Shown: positions 57,319-64,000 of the stretch, in pieces
Layout: every line of letters starts with the position of its first letter
How positions within the stretch are numbered: the stretch's first letter is position 1
NCBI RefSeq assembly: GCF_000010725.1
Contig: NC_013855.1
Location: 248,001 to 312,000, forward strand
Direction of reading: 5' to 3'
Source: Azospirillum sp. B510
Lineage (GTDB): Bacteria > Pseudomonadota > Alphaproteobacteria > Azospirillales > Azospirillaceae
Length of the DNA: 64,000 nucleotides
Made by a program: the position numbers and the translations under genes
Notes under the pieces: generated by a model
Databases searched by the model: none
What the model saw: the letters and a program-made list of their open reading frames with translations, nothing else
What the model was told of the DNA's origin: nothing

Positions 57319-58862
57319 GCGGTCAGTCTCGCTTCTTGGTCTGGGACGGGAGCCGATGGGGTGGAAGCCGGGGGAATCGGATCGAAGAAATGGGCGAGGA
57401 TGGCGGCCTCGCTGATGGCGTCGCCCTCCAACTCGGCGGCGATGCGGCCATGGGCGAAGACCAGCAGGCGGTGGGCGAGATTCATCGCCTCCGGCAGGTC
57501 GGAAGAGATCACCACCACCGCCTTGCCGGCTTCCGCCAGTTCGCGGATCAGGCGGTAGATGGCGGCCCGCGCCCCCATGTCGACGCCGACGGTCGGCTCG
57601 TCGAAGATGTAGAGGTCATAGTCACGGCCGAGCGCGCGGCCGAACAGCGCCTTCTGCTGGTTGCCGCCCGACAGCTGGCCGACCGCCTTGCCGCGATAGG
57701 CCGGCGGCAGTTCGACCCGTTCGGCGGTCATCTCGCAGTTCCGGCGGATACGCCGCCAGGGCAGCAGGCCGAAGCGGCTTTGCGCGCCGGCCAGCTCCCC
57801 TTGCGCCAGATTGTCGCGGGTGGTGAAGGCCAGTTGCAGCCCCTCGGTCTTGCGGTCGGGCGGCACATAGCAGAGGCCGGCCCGCATCAGGTCGCGGGTC
57901 GCCGCACCGGTGACGTCCTGTCCGCGCAGCGTCACCCGCCCGGCCTCGACCGGCAACAGGCCCATCAGCGCCCGGAAGCTGCGCGACTTGCCGGAACCGA
58001 CCAGACCGGCGACACTCAGAACCTCGCCGGCGCGCACCTCCAGATCGACACCGTGGACGCCCCAGGCGCGCAGCCCCTTCGTTCGCAGCAGGGCGGGGCC
58101 GGGATCGCGGATGATGACGGGGTAGATCTCGCCGATGGCGCGGCCGGCCATCATTTCGATCAGGGCCGCCTCGCTGGTCTCGGCCATCGCCACCGTGCCG
58201 ATCCGCTTTCCGTCGCGTAGTACGGTGACGCGGTCGGCGATGCGGGCGAATTCCTGCATGCGGTGCGAGATGTAGATGATGCCGACGCCGCGCTCCTTCA
58301 TGCGGGCGATGACGGCGAACAGATGATCGACCTCGCGGTCGGTCAGCGAGGCGGTCGGCTCGTCGAGGATCAGGATGCCGACCTCGCCATGCAGGGCCTT
58401 GGCGATCTCCACCATCTGCTGTTCGGCGCGGCTCAGCGTGGCGACCAGCCGTTTCGGATCGATGGCGAAATCGAGGTCGGCGAACAGGGCGGCGGCCTTG
58501 CGCCGCATCGCCCGGCGGTCGAGGAAGGGGCCTTTGCGCGGTTCGTCGCCCAGGAACAGGTTTTCCGCCACCGTCAGGCTGGGGACCAGCGAGAATTCCT
58601 GGAAGACGGCGGAGATGCCGGCGGCGCGGGCGTCGGCGACGCCGGTGAAGCGGACATGATGGCCGCGCACCAGGATCTCGCCGTCACTCGGGGCGGACAC
58701 CCCGGCCAGCAGCGAGATCAGGGTCGATTTGCCGGCGCCATTCTCCCCGAACAGCACATGCACCTCGCCGGGGCGCAGGTCGAAATCGACGCGGTCCAGC
58801 GCGGTGACGCCGGGATAGCGCTTGGTCAGGGCGACGGTGCGGATCAGGACGGGAGGAGACAT
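57315..58862 (-). CDS. ABC transporter ATP-binding protein, tandem-domain (RbsA-like)
   Basis: The 515-residue protein has two ABC domains in tandem, the form that works with RbsC-type permeases. The first has Walker A G-E-N-G-A-G-K-S-T, signature-like L-S-R-A-E-Q-Q-M and Walker B I-L-I-L-D-E-P-T. The second has a degenerate Walker A (G-L-V-G-S-G-K-S-R), signature L-S-G-G-N-Q-Q-K and Walker B Y-I-F-D-E-P-T. Degeneracy of one site is normal in this family. The ATG at 58862 is preceded by GGAG; a GTG at 58868 is in frame but lacks support. Confidence 0.93.
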   Translation of the reverse strand: MSPPVLIRTVALTKRYPGVTALDRVDFDLRPGEVHVLFGENGAGKSTLISLLAGVSAPSDGEILVRGHHVRFTGVADARAAGISAVFQEFSLVPSLTVAENLFLGDEPRKGPFLDRRAMRRKAAALFADLDFAIDPKRLVATLSRAEQQMVEIAKALHGEVGILILDEPTASLTDREVDHLFAVIARMKERGVGIIYISHRMQEFARIADRVTVLRDGKRIGTVAMAETSEAALIEMMAGRAIGEIYPVIIRDPGPALLRTKGLRAWGVHGVDLEVRAGEVLSVAGLVGSGKSRSFRALMGLLPVEAGRVTLRGQDVTGAATRDLMRAGLCYVPPDRKTEGLQLAFTTRDNLAQGELAGAQSRFGLLPWRRIRRNCEMTAERVELPPAYRGKAVGQLSGGNQQKALFGRALGRDYDLYIFDEPTVGVDMGARAAIYRLIRELAEAGKAVVVISSDLPEAMNLAHRLLVFAHGRIAAELEGDAISEAAILAHFFDPIPPASTPSAPVPDQEARLTA

Positions 58863-58880
58863 GCGCACACTCCGGATGAT

Positions 58881-58917
58881 CCCCGCCGCCGCTTCCCCTC
58901 GGAAGCCGGCGGCGGGG
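58881..58917 (-). other. Intercistronic hairpin between the binding-protein and ATPase genes
   Basis: An 11-bp GC arm (58881-58891 with 58907-58917) is extended by CTTCC/GGAAG (58892-58896 with 58901-58905), with a one-nt bulge and a 4-nt loop. No U-tract follows. It fits a mRNA-stabilising or attenuating structure that raises expression of the upstream binding protein over the transporter genes. Confidence 0.65.
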
Positions 58918-58928
58918 GGAAGACGGCC

Positions 58929-60008
58929 TTACTTCACGCTGAAGATCGGAGCGAAGCTGTCCGGCGGCAGGATGCTGTCGCGCGGCACGCTGCCGACATT
59001 GCTCTTGTCGACGACGAAGATCTTCGGGCCGACATGGCGGACCAGATCGGTCTTCTCCAGCGCCCGCACCGCCTGGTCGATGGCGATGCGGCCCTGGATG
59101 ACCATGGAGTCGGCCGGGGCGGCCTGGATGAAGCCGCGCTTGATGCCCTGATAGACGCCGGGCGTCATGTAGAAGGCGAGCAGCCCGACCTTGTCGGTCA
59201 GTCCGCGCTCGCGCAGCAGGCCCTGCGCCGCCTCGGCGGTGACGGCGGTGCCGGCGATGTATTTGATGTCGGGGGTCGCCTGGAGCACGTCCTCGACCAG
59301 CCGAAGCTGCGCCTCCTTGCCGGTGTCGCCATAGCGCGGCTCCAGCACCTGCACGGCGGAACCGGCCACCGCCTCCATGAAGCCCTTGTTGGCGGCCTCG
59401 ACCCAGCCGGCGCCAGCCGGGCCGGGGAACCAGCCGACCTTGACCGGCGGGCTGCCGGCCGGATGCCTGGCGGCGAGATAGCGGCCGGTCTCCGCCCCCA
59501 TGGTGTGGAAGGAGACCAGCGACTTGGCGGTCAGCGCCGGGGAGGAGATGCCATTGATGACATCGATGACCGGGATGCTCTTCTTGGCCAACTCCGCCAC
59601 CAGATTGTTCAGCCCGTCGAAGCTGATGGCGCCGATCACCACGGCGTTGGCGCCGCGCGCCACGCAATCCTCGATCTGGCTGATCTGCTTGTTCAGCTCG
59701 GTATAGCCGCCGGCCTCGACGATGTTGGCCTTCACCCCCAGCCGCTTGGCCTCCTCCACGACACCGAAATCGACGCCCAGCCAATAGGCGTCCTTCATGT
59801 GTGGGAAGGAGACGCAGATGTCCCACTTTTTCGCCGCCTTCGCCAGCGGGCTGTAGGAGATGTCCTTCGGCTTGCCGTCGGCGGAGAAGGCGGGCGTCAC
59901 CTCCACCGCCGGATAGGGGAACCAGTCGGCGGCGGATGCCGGGAGGGCGGCGGCGAGGCCGCTTCCAAGAACGGTGGCGGCGACGAGAGCGCGAGCGAAG
60001 GCGTTCAT
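58929..60008 (-). CDS. torT: TorT-family periplasmic binding protein, ABC importer receptor
   Basis: The 359-residue protein has a Sec signal peptide (ending A-L-P-A-S-A-A-D) and a type 1 periplasmic-binding fold. It matches TorT along its length: W-D-I-C-V-S-F-P-H-M-K-D-A-Y-W-L, V-E-A-G-G-Y-T-E-L, I-E-D-C-V-A-R-G-A-N-A, G-T-A-V-T-A-E-A-A and F-Y-M-T-P-G-V-Y. The D-x-Y-W and Gly-Gly-Tyr positions that line the TMAO pocket in TorT appear kept, while the Trp in the V-P-W-F-Q-M-G segment of E. coli TorT reads Phe here (V-S-F-H-T-M-G). TorT normally partners the sensor TorS. Here no torS lies nearby and the next two genes are an ABC ATPase and permease, so it probably delivers a ligand for import. 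The ATG at 60008 follows GGAG. Confidence 0.8.
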   Translation of the reverse strand: MNAFARALVAATVLGSGLAAALPASAADWFPYPAVEVTPAFSADGKPKDISYSPLAKAAKKWDICVSFPHMKDAYWLGVDFGVVEEAKRLGVKANIVEAGGYTELNKQISQIEDCVARGANAVVIGAISFDGLNNLVAELAKKSIPVIDVINGISSPALTAKSLVSFHTMGAETGRYLAARHPAGSPPVKVGWFPGPAGAGWVEAANKGFMEAVAGSAVQVLEPRYGDTGKEAQLRLVEDVLQATPDIKYIAGTAVTAEAAQGLLRERGLTDKVGLLAFYMTPGVYQGIKRGFIQAAPADSMVIQGRIAIDQAVRALEKTDLVRHVGPKIFVVDKSNVGSVPRDSILPPDSFAPIFSVK

Positions 60009-60102
60009 GCGGGTGGTCTCCACGGCATGGGATTGGACGGATGGAATGGGGTGTGCGGAAAAGTGGAGGGAGGCGGCGGGGGGGACGCCGCCTCCCCGCC
60101 TG

Positions 60103-61074
60103 TCAGGCCAGCGCTTCGCGCAGGCGGGCCAGCCTGTGGGCCTCGTCGGCGCGTGCGGTCAGCGCCTCTTCCATATCGACCTTGACGAAACGCACGCCGG
60201 TGTGGGGCTGCATCTGGCCGATCAGGTCCATGTCGGCGGAGATCACCGCACCCAGCGTGAAGTAACCGCCGCCCGACACGGCGTCGCGATGCAGCACGAT
60301 GGGCTCGGTGCCGCCCGGCACCTGGATCGAGCCGTAGGGATAGCAGGCGTCGACGATGTTGGACGGGTTGGAACCGGCGCCGAAGGGCTGTTCGCGCGGT
60401 TCGAAGGTGAAGGGACGGCCGCCGCGGAAGCGGTAGCCCATGCGGTCGGCCTCGGGCGCCACCTTCCAGCCATCCTCGAAGAAGTTGCGCCCGGCCTCCT
60501 CGGTGATCAGGCGCCAGTAGAGGCCGGGCAGCACGCGCAGCTCGGCGCTCTTGCCAACCGTGCGGCGCAGCGCCTCGGGCACCTCGCTGCCGTGGCGGAT
60601 GGCGCCCGGCGTGCCCAGCGGCACCATGTCGCCCGCCGCCAGCGCCCGGCCGTGATGGCCGCCGAGCGCGCCGATGATGTAGGTGGAGCGGCTGCCCAGC
60701 GCCGGCGGGGTGTCGATGCCGCCGGAAATCGCGATATAGGCGCGGGCGCCGCCCTTCAGATAATCGAAGGACAGCACCTGTCCGGCCCGCACCGGGAAGG
60801 CGGTCCAGGCCGGATGCGGCTCGCCGTCGACGCGGGCCGGCAGGTCGGCGCCGGTGACTGCGACGGTGGCGTCGACCTCGAATTCCAGTTGCGGCCCCAT
60901 GAAGACCGCCTCCAGCGCCGCCGCCCCTTCCGGGTTGCCGACCAGCAGGTTGGCGGCGCGCAGCGCATAGCGGTCCATCGCCCCCGACATCGGGATGCCG
61001 AGATGGAAATAGCCGGGCCGGCCGAGATCCTGGACGGTGGTCAGCAGGCCGGGATTCAGAACCTTAAACGCCAT
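60103..61074 (-). CDS. pxpC: Biotin-dependent carboxyltransferase/PxpC (KipA) family protein
   Basis: The 323-residue protein belongs to the AHS2/KipA family: L-L-T-T-V-Q-D-L-G-R-P-G-Y near the start, G-I-P-M-S-G-A-M-D-R-Y-A, A-Y-I-A-I-S-G-G-I-D, a D-R-M-G-Y-R-F-R-G segment and the P-I-V-L-H-R-D-A-V-S-G-G-G-Y active-site region. PxpC with PxpA and PxpB forms ATP-dependent 5-oxoprolinase in many bacteria; the same fold forms part of the carboxyltransferase domain of urea carboxylase. It overlaps pxpB by 11 nt. With biotin carboxylase and biotin carrier genes in the operon, a biotin-dependent activity on a urea- or lactam-like substrate is likely. Confidence 0.88.
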   Translation of the reverse strand: MAFKVLNPGLLTTVQDLGRPGYFHLGIPMSGAMDRYALRAANLLVGNPEGAAALEAVFMGPQLEFEVDATVAVTGADLPARVDGEPHPAWTAFPVRAGQVLSFDYLKGGARAYIAISGGIDTPPALGSRSTYIIGALGGHHGRALAAGDMVPLGTPGAIRHGSEVPEALRRTVGKSAELRVLPGLYWRLITEEAGRNFFEDGWKVAPEADRMGYRFRGGRPFTFEPREQPFGAGSNPSNIVDACYPYGSIQVPGGTEPIVLHRDAVSGGGYFTLGAVISADMDLIGQMQPHTGVRFVKVDMEEALTARADEAHRLARLREALA

Positions 61075-61939
61075 GGAGGGTCTCCATCAGCCGCTGGTTG
61101 GTGCCGTCGATGTCCGCGTTGAAGCTGTCCAGATCGAAGGTGACCTTGCGGATGCGCGGCTCATAGCGGTTGACCGCGACGTCGGCGGTGACGGCGTCAT
61201 ATTCCTCGCGGTCGATCGGCTTCCATTTCACGATGTCGCCGGGGCGGAAGAACACCATGAATTCGCGCAGGTGGGAGACCTTCTGGGTCGGGTCGTAGAT
61301 CGGCATCGGCGTGATGCCGAACATCTGATAGCCGCCGGCACCGCGCACCGAATAGACGCAGCCGAAGCAGCCGCCATGGCCGATGGTGTGCTTGGGCGTG
61401 TCGGTGCGCGGGCGCAAATATTTCGGCACCTGGATTTGCCGCGAGCGCTCGACCAGCTGGTAGAGGAAGGGCAGGCCGGCGACGAACCCGACCATCGACA
61501 CGAACCAGGGCGAGGCATGGTGGGCGTGGATGAACTGCTCCACCGTGTCGTAGCCGTTCATCCGGGCGGCGTATTCCAGATCGGTGCTCTGCGGATCCTG
61601 GTGCCGTTCGCGGAAGCGCATCAGCGTTTCGGTGGTCCAGGGGTCGCGGTAATAGACCGGCACCTCGACGATGCGGGTCTCCAGCCGCTTCTCCGCCTTG
61701 TCGGCCGCCTGTTCGAGCGCGCGCAGCCGGCCCATCAGCTCATCGGGGGCGATGCGGTCGGGATCGAACTTGATCTGGAAGCTGCCGTTGGCCGGACAGA
61801 TCTCGGTGATGCCGTCGATGTGGGCGGCGCGGACCGCGTTGGTGATCGACATGCTCTTGAAGAAGGCTTCGAGCGACATCTCCTCGTCCATCTCGACGAA
61901 GATGTGCTCGTCGCCACCGTAGGAATAGCGGGTCTGCAT
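61064..61939 (-). CDS. pxpB: PxpB (KipI/allophanate hydrolase subunit 1) family protein
   Basis: The 291-residue protein carries the AHS1 domain in its C-terminal two-thirds: V-P-V-Y-Y, Y-D-T-V-E-Q-F-I-H-x-H, F-V-A-G-L-P-F-L and a long conserved stretch with G-C-V-Y-S-V-R-G-A-G-G-Y-Q and a W-K-P-I-D-R-E-E-Y end. It has an N-terminal extension of about 90 residues compared with minimal KipI, with the M-Q-T-R-Y-S-Y-G-G-D-E-H start seen in proteins of carboxylase-type clusters. It forms the carboxyltransferase half together with PxpC, which it overlaps. The accC-like gene ends 9 nt upstream. Confidence 0.88.
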   Translation of the reverse strand: MQTRYSYGGDEHIFVEMDEEMSLEAFFKSMSITNAVRAAHIDGITEICPANGSFQIKFDPDRIAPDELMGRLRALEQAADKAEKRLETRIVEVPVYYRDPWTTETLMRFRERHQDPQSTDLEYAARMNGYDTVEQFIHAHHASPWFVSMVGFVAGLPFLYQLVERSRQIQVPKYLRPRTDTPKHTIGHGGCFGCVYSVRGAGGYQMFGITPMPIYDPTQKVSHLREFMVFFRPGDIVKWKPIDREEYDAVTADVAVNRYEPRIRKVTFDLDSFNADIDGTNQRLMETLHGV

Positions 61940-61948
61940 CCGGTGCTC

Positions 61949-63328
61949 CTATTGCGCGGCCTTCGGGGGATTGAATGCGGGGTTCCCGGCCAGCCAGCCT
62001 TCCAGGAACCGGGTGTGCGCCTTGCCCGCCCGGACCTGCGGATCGGCGGCGAGCGCCTTGTGCAGCGGCACGGTGGTCTTCAGCCCGGTCAGGGTGAAGC
62101 CTTCCAGCGCCGCCGCCATGCGGTCGATGGCCTCGCCCCTGGTGGCGCCATGCACGATCAGCTTGCCGAGCAGGGAATCGTAGAAGGGCGGAACCGTGTA
62201 GCCTTCATAGATCATGCCATCGAAGCGGATCGCCGGATCGGTCGGCACCGACAGGTATTCGACCGTTCCGGGGCAGGGCAGGAAGCCGGCGGCCGGATCC
62301 TCGGCATTGATGCGCACCTCGATCGCGTGTCCGGTCCGCGTCACCTGATCCTGGGTGACGGGCAGCGGCTCGCCCCCGGCGATGCGGATCATCGCCGCGA
62401 CCAGATCGATGCCGGTGATCATCTCGGTCACCGGGTGCTCGACCTGGATGCGGGTGTTCATCTCGATGAAGAAGAAGGCGCCGCTCGGCTCGTCATAGAG
62501 ATATTCCAGCGTGCCGGCGCCGCGGTAGCCGACGCTTTCGGTGAGCGCCACCGCCGAGGCGCAGAGCCGCTGGCGGGTGGCCTCGTCCAGGCAGGCGGCC
62601 GGCGCCTCCTCCCACACCTTCTGGCGGCGGCGTTGCAGCGAGCATTCACGCTCGAAGCAGTGGATGGCCCGGCTGCCGTCGCCGAGGATCTGCACCTCGA
62701 TGTGGCGGGCGTTTTCGATCACCCGTTCCAGATAAAGGCCGCCGTCGCGGAAGGCGGCCTGGGCCTCCGATTGGGCCTGTGGCGCGAGGCGGCGCAGATC
62801 GTCCGGCGTCTCGGCGATGCGGATGCCGCGACCGCCGCCGCCGGCCGCCGCCTTGATCATCACCGGATAACCGATGGTCTCCGCGGCGGCGAGTGCCGCG
62901 TCCACATCGGCGACGCGGCCCTTCGATCCGGGCACCACCGGCACACCGGCGGCGATGGCGGCCTCGCGGGCGGCGGCCTTGTCGCCCATGCGGCGGATGG
63001 TGTCGGCCTTCGGACCGACGAAAACCATGCCGAAGCTCTCAACCATGTCGGCGAATTCGGCATTCTCGGCGAGGAAGCCATAGCCGGGATGGACGGCGTC
63101 GCAGCCGGTCTTCCGCGCCGCCGCCACCAACCCCGCCGCGTCGAGGTAGGAGTGGCGGGCGGCCGGGCGACCGACGCTGACGGCCTCGTCGGCCAGCTTG
63201 ACCGCCAGCATGTCGCGGTCGGCTTCGGAATAGGCCTGGACCGTCTCGATGCCCAGGCTCTTGGCGGCGCGGATGATCCGCACCGCGATCTCGCCGCGGT
63301 TGGCGACGAACAGGCGGCGGATCGTCAT
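61949..63328 (-). CDS. Biotin carboxylase subunit (AccC-like), dedicated to the PxpBC cluster
   Basis: The 459-residue biotin carboxylase contains I-A-V-R-I-I-R-A-A at the N-terminus, the ATP Gly-loop (K-A-A-A-G-G-G-G-R-G-I), C-S-L-Q-R-R-R-Q-K, E-M-N-T-R-I-Q-V-E-H and H-A-I-E-V-R-I-N-A-E-D. It is the size of free-standing AccC (about 450) and is not fused to a biotin domain. It makes carboxybiotin from bicarbonate and ATP. Its location between a small biotin carrier and pxpBC, with no accD or accA nearby, argues that it serves this cluster and not fatty-acid synthesis. Confidence 0.92.
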   Translation of the reverse strand: MTIRRLFVANRGEIAVRIIRAAKSLGIETVQAYSEADRDMLAVKLADEAVSVGRPAARHSYLDAAGLVAAARKTGCDAVHPGYGFLAENAEFADMVESFGMVFVGPKADTIRRMGDKAAAREAAIAAGVPVVPGSKGRVADVDAALAAAETIGYPVMIKAAAGGGGRGIRIAETPDDLRRLAPQAQSEAQAAFRDGGLYLERVIENARHIEVQILGDGSRAIHCFERECSLQRRRQKVWEEAPAACLDEATRQRLCASAVALTESVGYRGAGTLEYLYDEPSGAFFFIEMNTRIQVEHPVTEMITGIDLVAAMIRIAGGEPLPVTQDQVTRTGHAIEVRINAEDPAAGFLPCPGTVEYLSVPTDPAIRFDGMIYEGYTVPPFYDSLLGKLIVHGATRGEAIDRMAAALEGFTLTGLKTTVPLHKALAADPQVRAGKAHTRFLEGWLAGNPAFNPPKAAQ

Positions 63329-63333
63329 CGCGC

Positions 63334-63570
63334 TCAGCCTTCCAGCTCGACGAGGACGGCGCCGGCCATCACCGGCTCCTCATCCTCCACCGCGAAGCTC
63401 AGGATGGTCCCGGCGACGTCGGCGCGGATCTCGTTGAAGCTCTTCATCACCTCGACGAGGCCGATGACGTCGCCCGGCTCCACCTTGTCGCCGACCTCCT
63501 TGAAGGGCGGCTGGCCGGGGGCGGGACGCCGGTAGAAGGAGCCGGGCAGGGGAGAGCGGATCTCGGGCAT
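63334..63570 (-). CDS. Biotin carboxyl carrier protein (short, AccB-like)
   Basis: This 78-residue protein consists of a single biotinyl/lipoyl domain. The biotin attachment site is V-E-V-M-K-S (Lys43), where the usual A-M-K-M is V-M-K-S. The N-terminal R-S-P-L-P-G-S-F-Y pattern is shared with AccB, but the long N-terminal linker of fatty-acid-synthesis AccB is absent. It ends 5 nt before the biotin carboxylase gene, so the two are translated together. Confidence 0.9.
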   Translation of the reverse strand: MPEIRSPLPGSFYRRPAPGQPPFKEVGDKVEPGDVIGLVEVMKSFNEIRADVAGTILSFAVEDEEPVMAGAVLVELEG

Positions 63571-63639
63571 CGAAACTATCCTTCTTCAACGGGCTGTTCT
63601 TGGCGGGCCGCCAGTGGCGGGCTGGGAAGTCGAAAGACG

Positions 63640-64000
63640 TCAGCGCGTTTGGACGACCAGATCGGCGGCGGCGACGATGCGCAGCCCCTCCTTCAGCAGG
63701 GCGTTCCGCACCGCGGTGCCGATGGCGAGCGCGCCGGGCGTGTCGGAATGGAAGCAGATGGAGTCGAAATCGATGTCGATGTCGTCGCCCTCCACCGTCC
63801 GCACCTTGCCGTCGCGGCAGGCGCGCACGCATTTGTCGGCGACCTCCGCCGGGGCGAGCGGGCGCATGCGGCGGGCGAAGACGATGGAGCCGCTGCGGTC
63901 ATAGTCGCGGTCGGCGTAGAATTCGCGGATCACCGGCAGGCCCGACGCCTCGGCGACGGCGCAGGTCTCCGACACGTCCATGCAGAACAGCAGCGTGTCC
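63640..64000 (-). CDS. pxpA: LamB/YcsF family protein, PxpA-like (N-terminus off window)
   Basis: The visible C-terminal ~120 residues match the LamB/YcsF (PxpA) family: [27 protein letters not shown], then [11 protein letters not shown] and the C-terminal helix G-T-A-V-R-N-A-L. The frame stays open to the window edge, so the start lies beyond 64000. PxpA is the hydrolytic subunit of the 5-oxoprolinase complex. It is the first visible gene of the minus-strand operon; 69 nt separate it from the biotin carrier gene. Confidence 0.88.
   Translation of the reverse strand, partial: DTLLFCMDVSETCAVAEASGLPVIREFYADRDYDRSGSIVFARRMRPLAPAEVADKCVRACRDGKVRTVEGDDIDIDFDSICFHSDTPGALAIGTAVRNALLKEGLRIVAAADLVVQTR

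Noticed and set aside
58929..60008. TMAO respiration (tor) locus
   Set aside because: Only the TorT-family receptor is present; no TorS, TorR, TorC, TorA or TorD gene occurs in the window and the neighbours are an ABC importer and a carboxylase cluster.
61037..63535. Long plus-strand open frame opposite the pxpB/accC genes
   Set aside because: It is the complement of well-supported minus-strand biotin carboxylase and PxpB genes, and its translation is His/Arg/Asp-rich with no family features.

Overview
This looks like a chromosomal or chromid segment from a high-GC, plant- or soil-associated alphaproteobacterium of the Rhodospirillales, most likely Azospirillum or a close relative. The basis is base composition, codon use, and gene families typical of that group: a leucine/isovalerate catabolic cluster, an Aer-type chemoreceptor carrying a PilZ domain, and a very large RTX protein. 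The genus is inferred from family resemblance, because no database search was possible. No tRNA, rRNA, CRISPR array, insertion sequence or integrase was seen.

Layout. (1) 1-2154: two minus-strand pilin-like genes with a strong terminator between them, and a small membrane protein. (2) 2163-8438: small regulator/transporter units (YdcZ-type transporter with divergent AraC regulator; GNAT acetyltransferase plus MFS transporter with divergent LysR regulator) and a hybrid sensor kinase. (3) 8473-9187: a fused scar of two divergent pseudogenes, a GntR regulator and a benE-type benzoate transporter, each missing its N-terminal half. (4) 9191-13562: an archaeal-type lumazine synthase, a two-gene unit of unknown function, and a bile-acid/sodium-symporter-like protein. 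(5) 13828-22845: a seven-gene liu operon that takes isovaleryl-CoA to acetoacetate and acetyl-CoA, preceded by an 18-bp palindrome. (6) 22904-23152: an orphan promoter followed about 190 nt later by a strong intrinsic terminator, a candidate small RNA. (7) 23562-27396: a lipoprotein, a ChvI/ChvG-like two-component pair and an Lrp regulator. (8) 27547-30746: an aerotaxis-type receptor with a C-terminal PilZ domain, behind a near-consensus sigma-54 promoter.

(9) 30880-56259 is the most striking part. An AT-rich control region precedes a type I secretion ABC transporter with a degenerate C39 domain, an HlyD-type adaptor, a 6,551-residue modular RTX protein (19.7 kb), and a TPR protein whose C-terminal half resembles a nucleotide-sugar transferase. 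The giant protein is a mosaic. It contains RTX blocks, two cadherin-like domains, twelve copies of a 79-residue super-repeat, fifteen tandem non-RTX HCBP-related domains, and a composite RTX region holding a recent 291-codon duplication. It also contains a low-GC insert resembling a xylan-binding CBM60 domain, six FG-GAP repeats and a type I export tail. A secreted or surface adhesin used on plant surfaces or in biofilm is the favoured interpretation.

(10) 56266-64000 is a minus-strand operon. It encodes a LamB/YcsF (PxpA) protein, a biotin carrier, a biotin carboxylase, PxpB- and PxpC-like subunits, a TorT-family periplasmic binding protein, and a ribose-type ABC ATPase and permease. It reads as an uptake system feeding a split urea-carboxylase-like enzyme. 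The TorT-family receptor serving an ABC importer is unusual, and the substrate is unknown.
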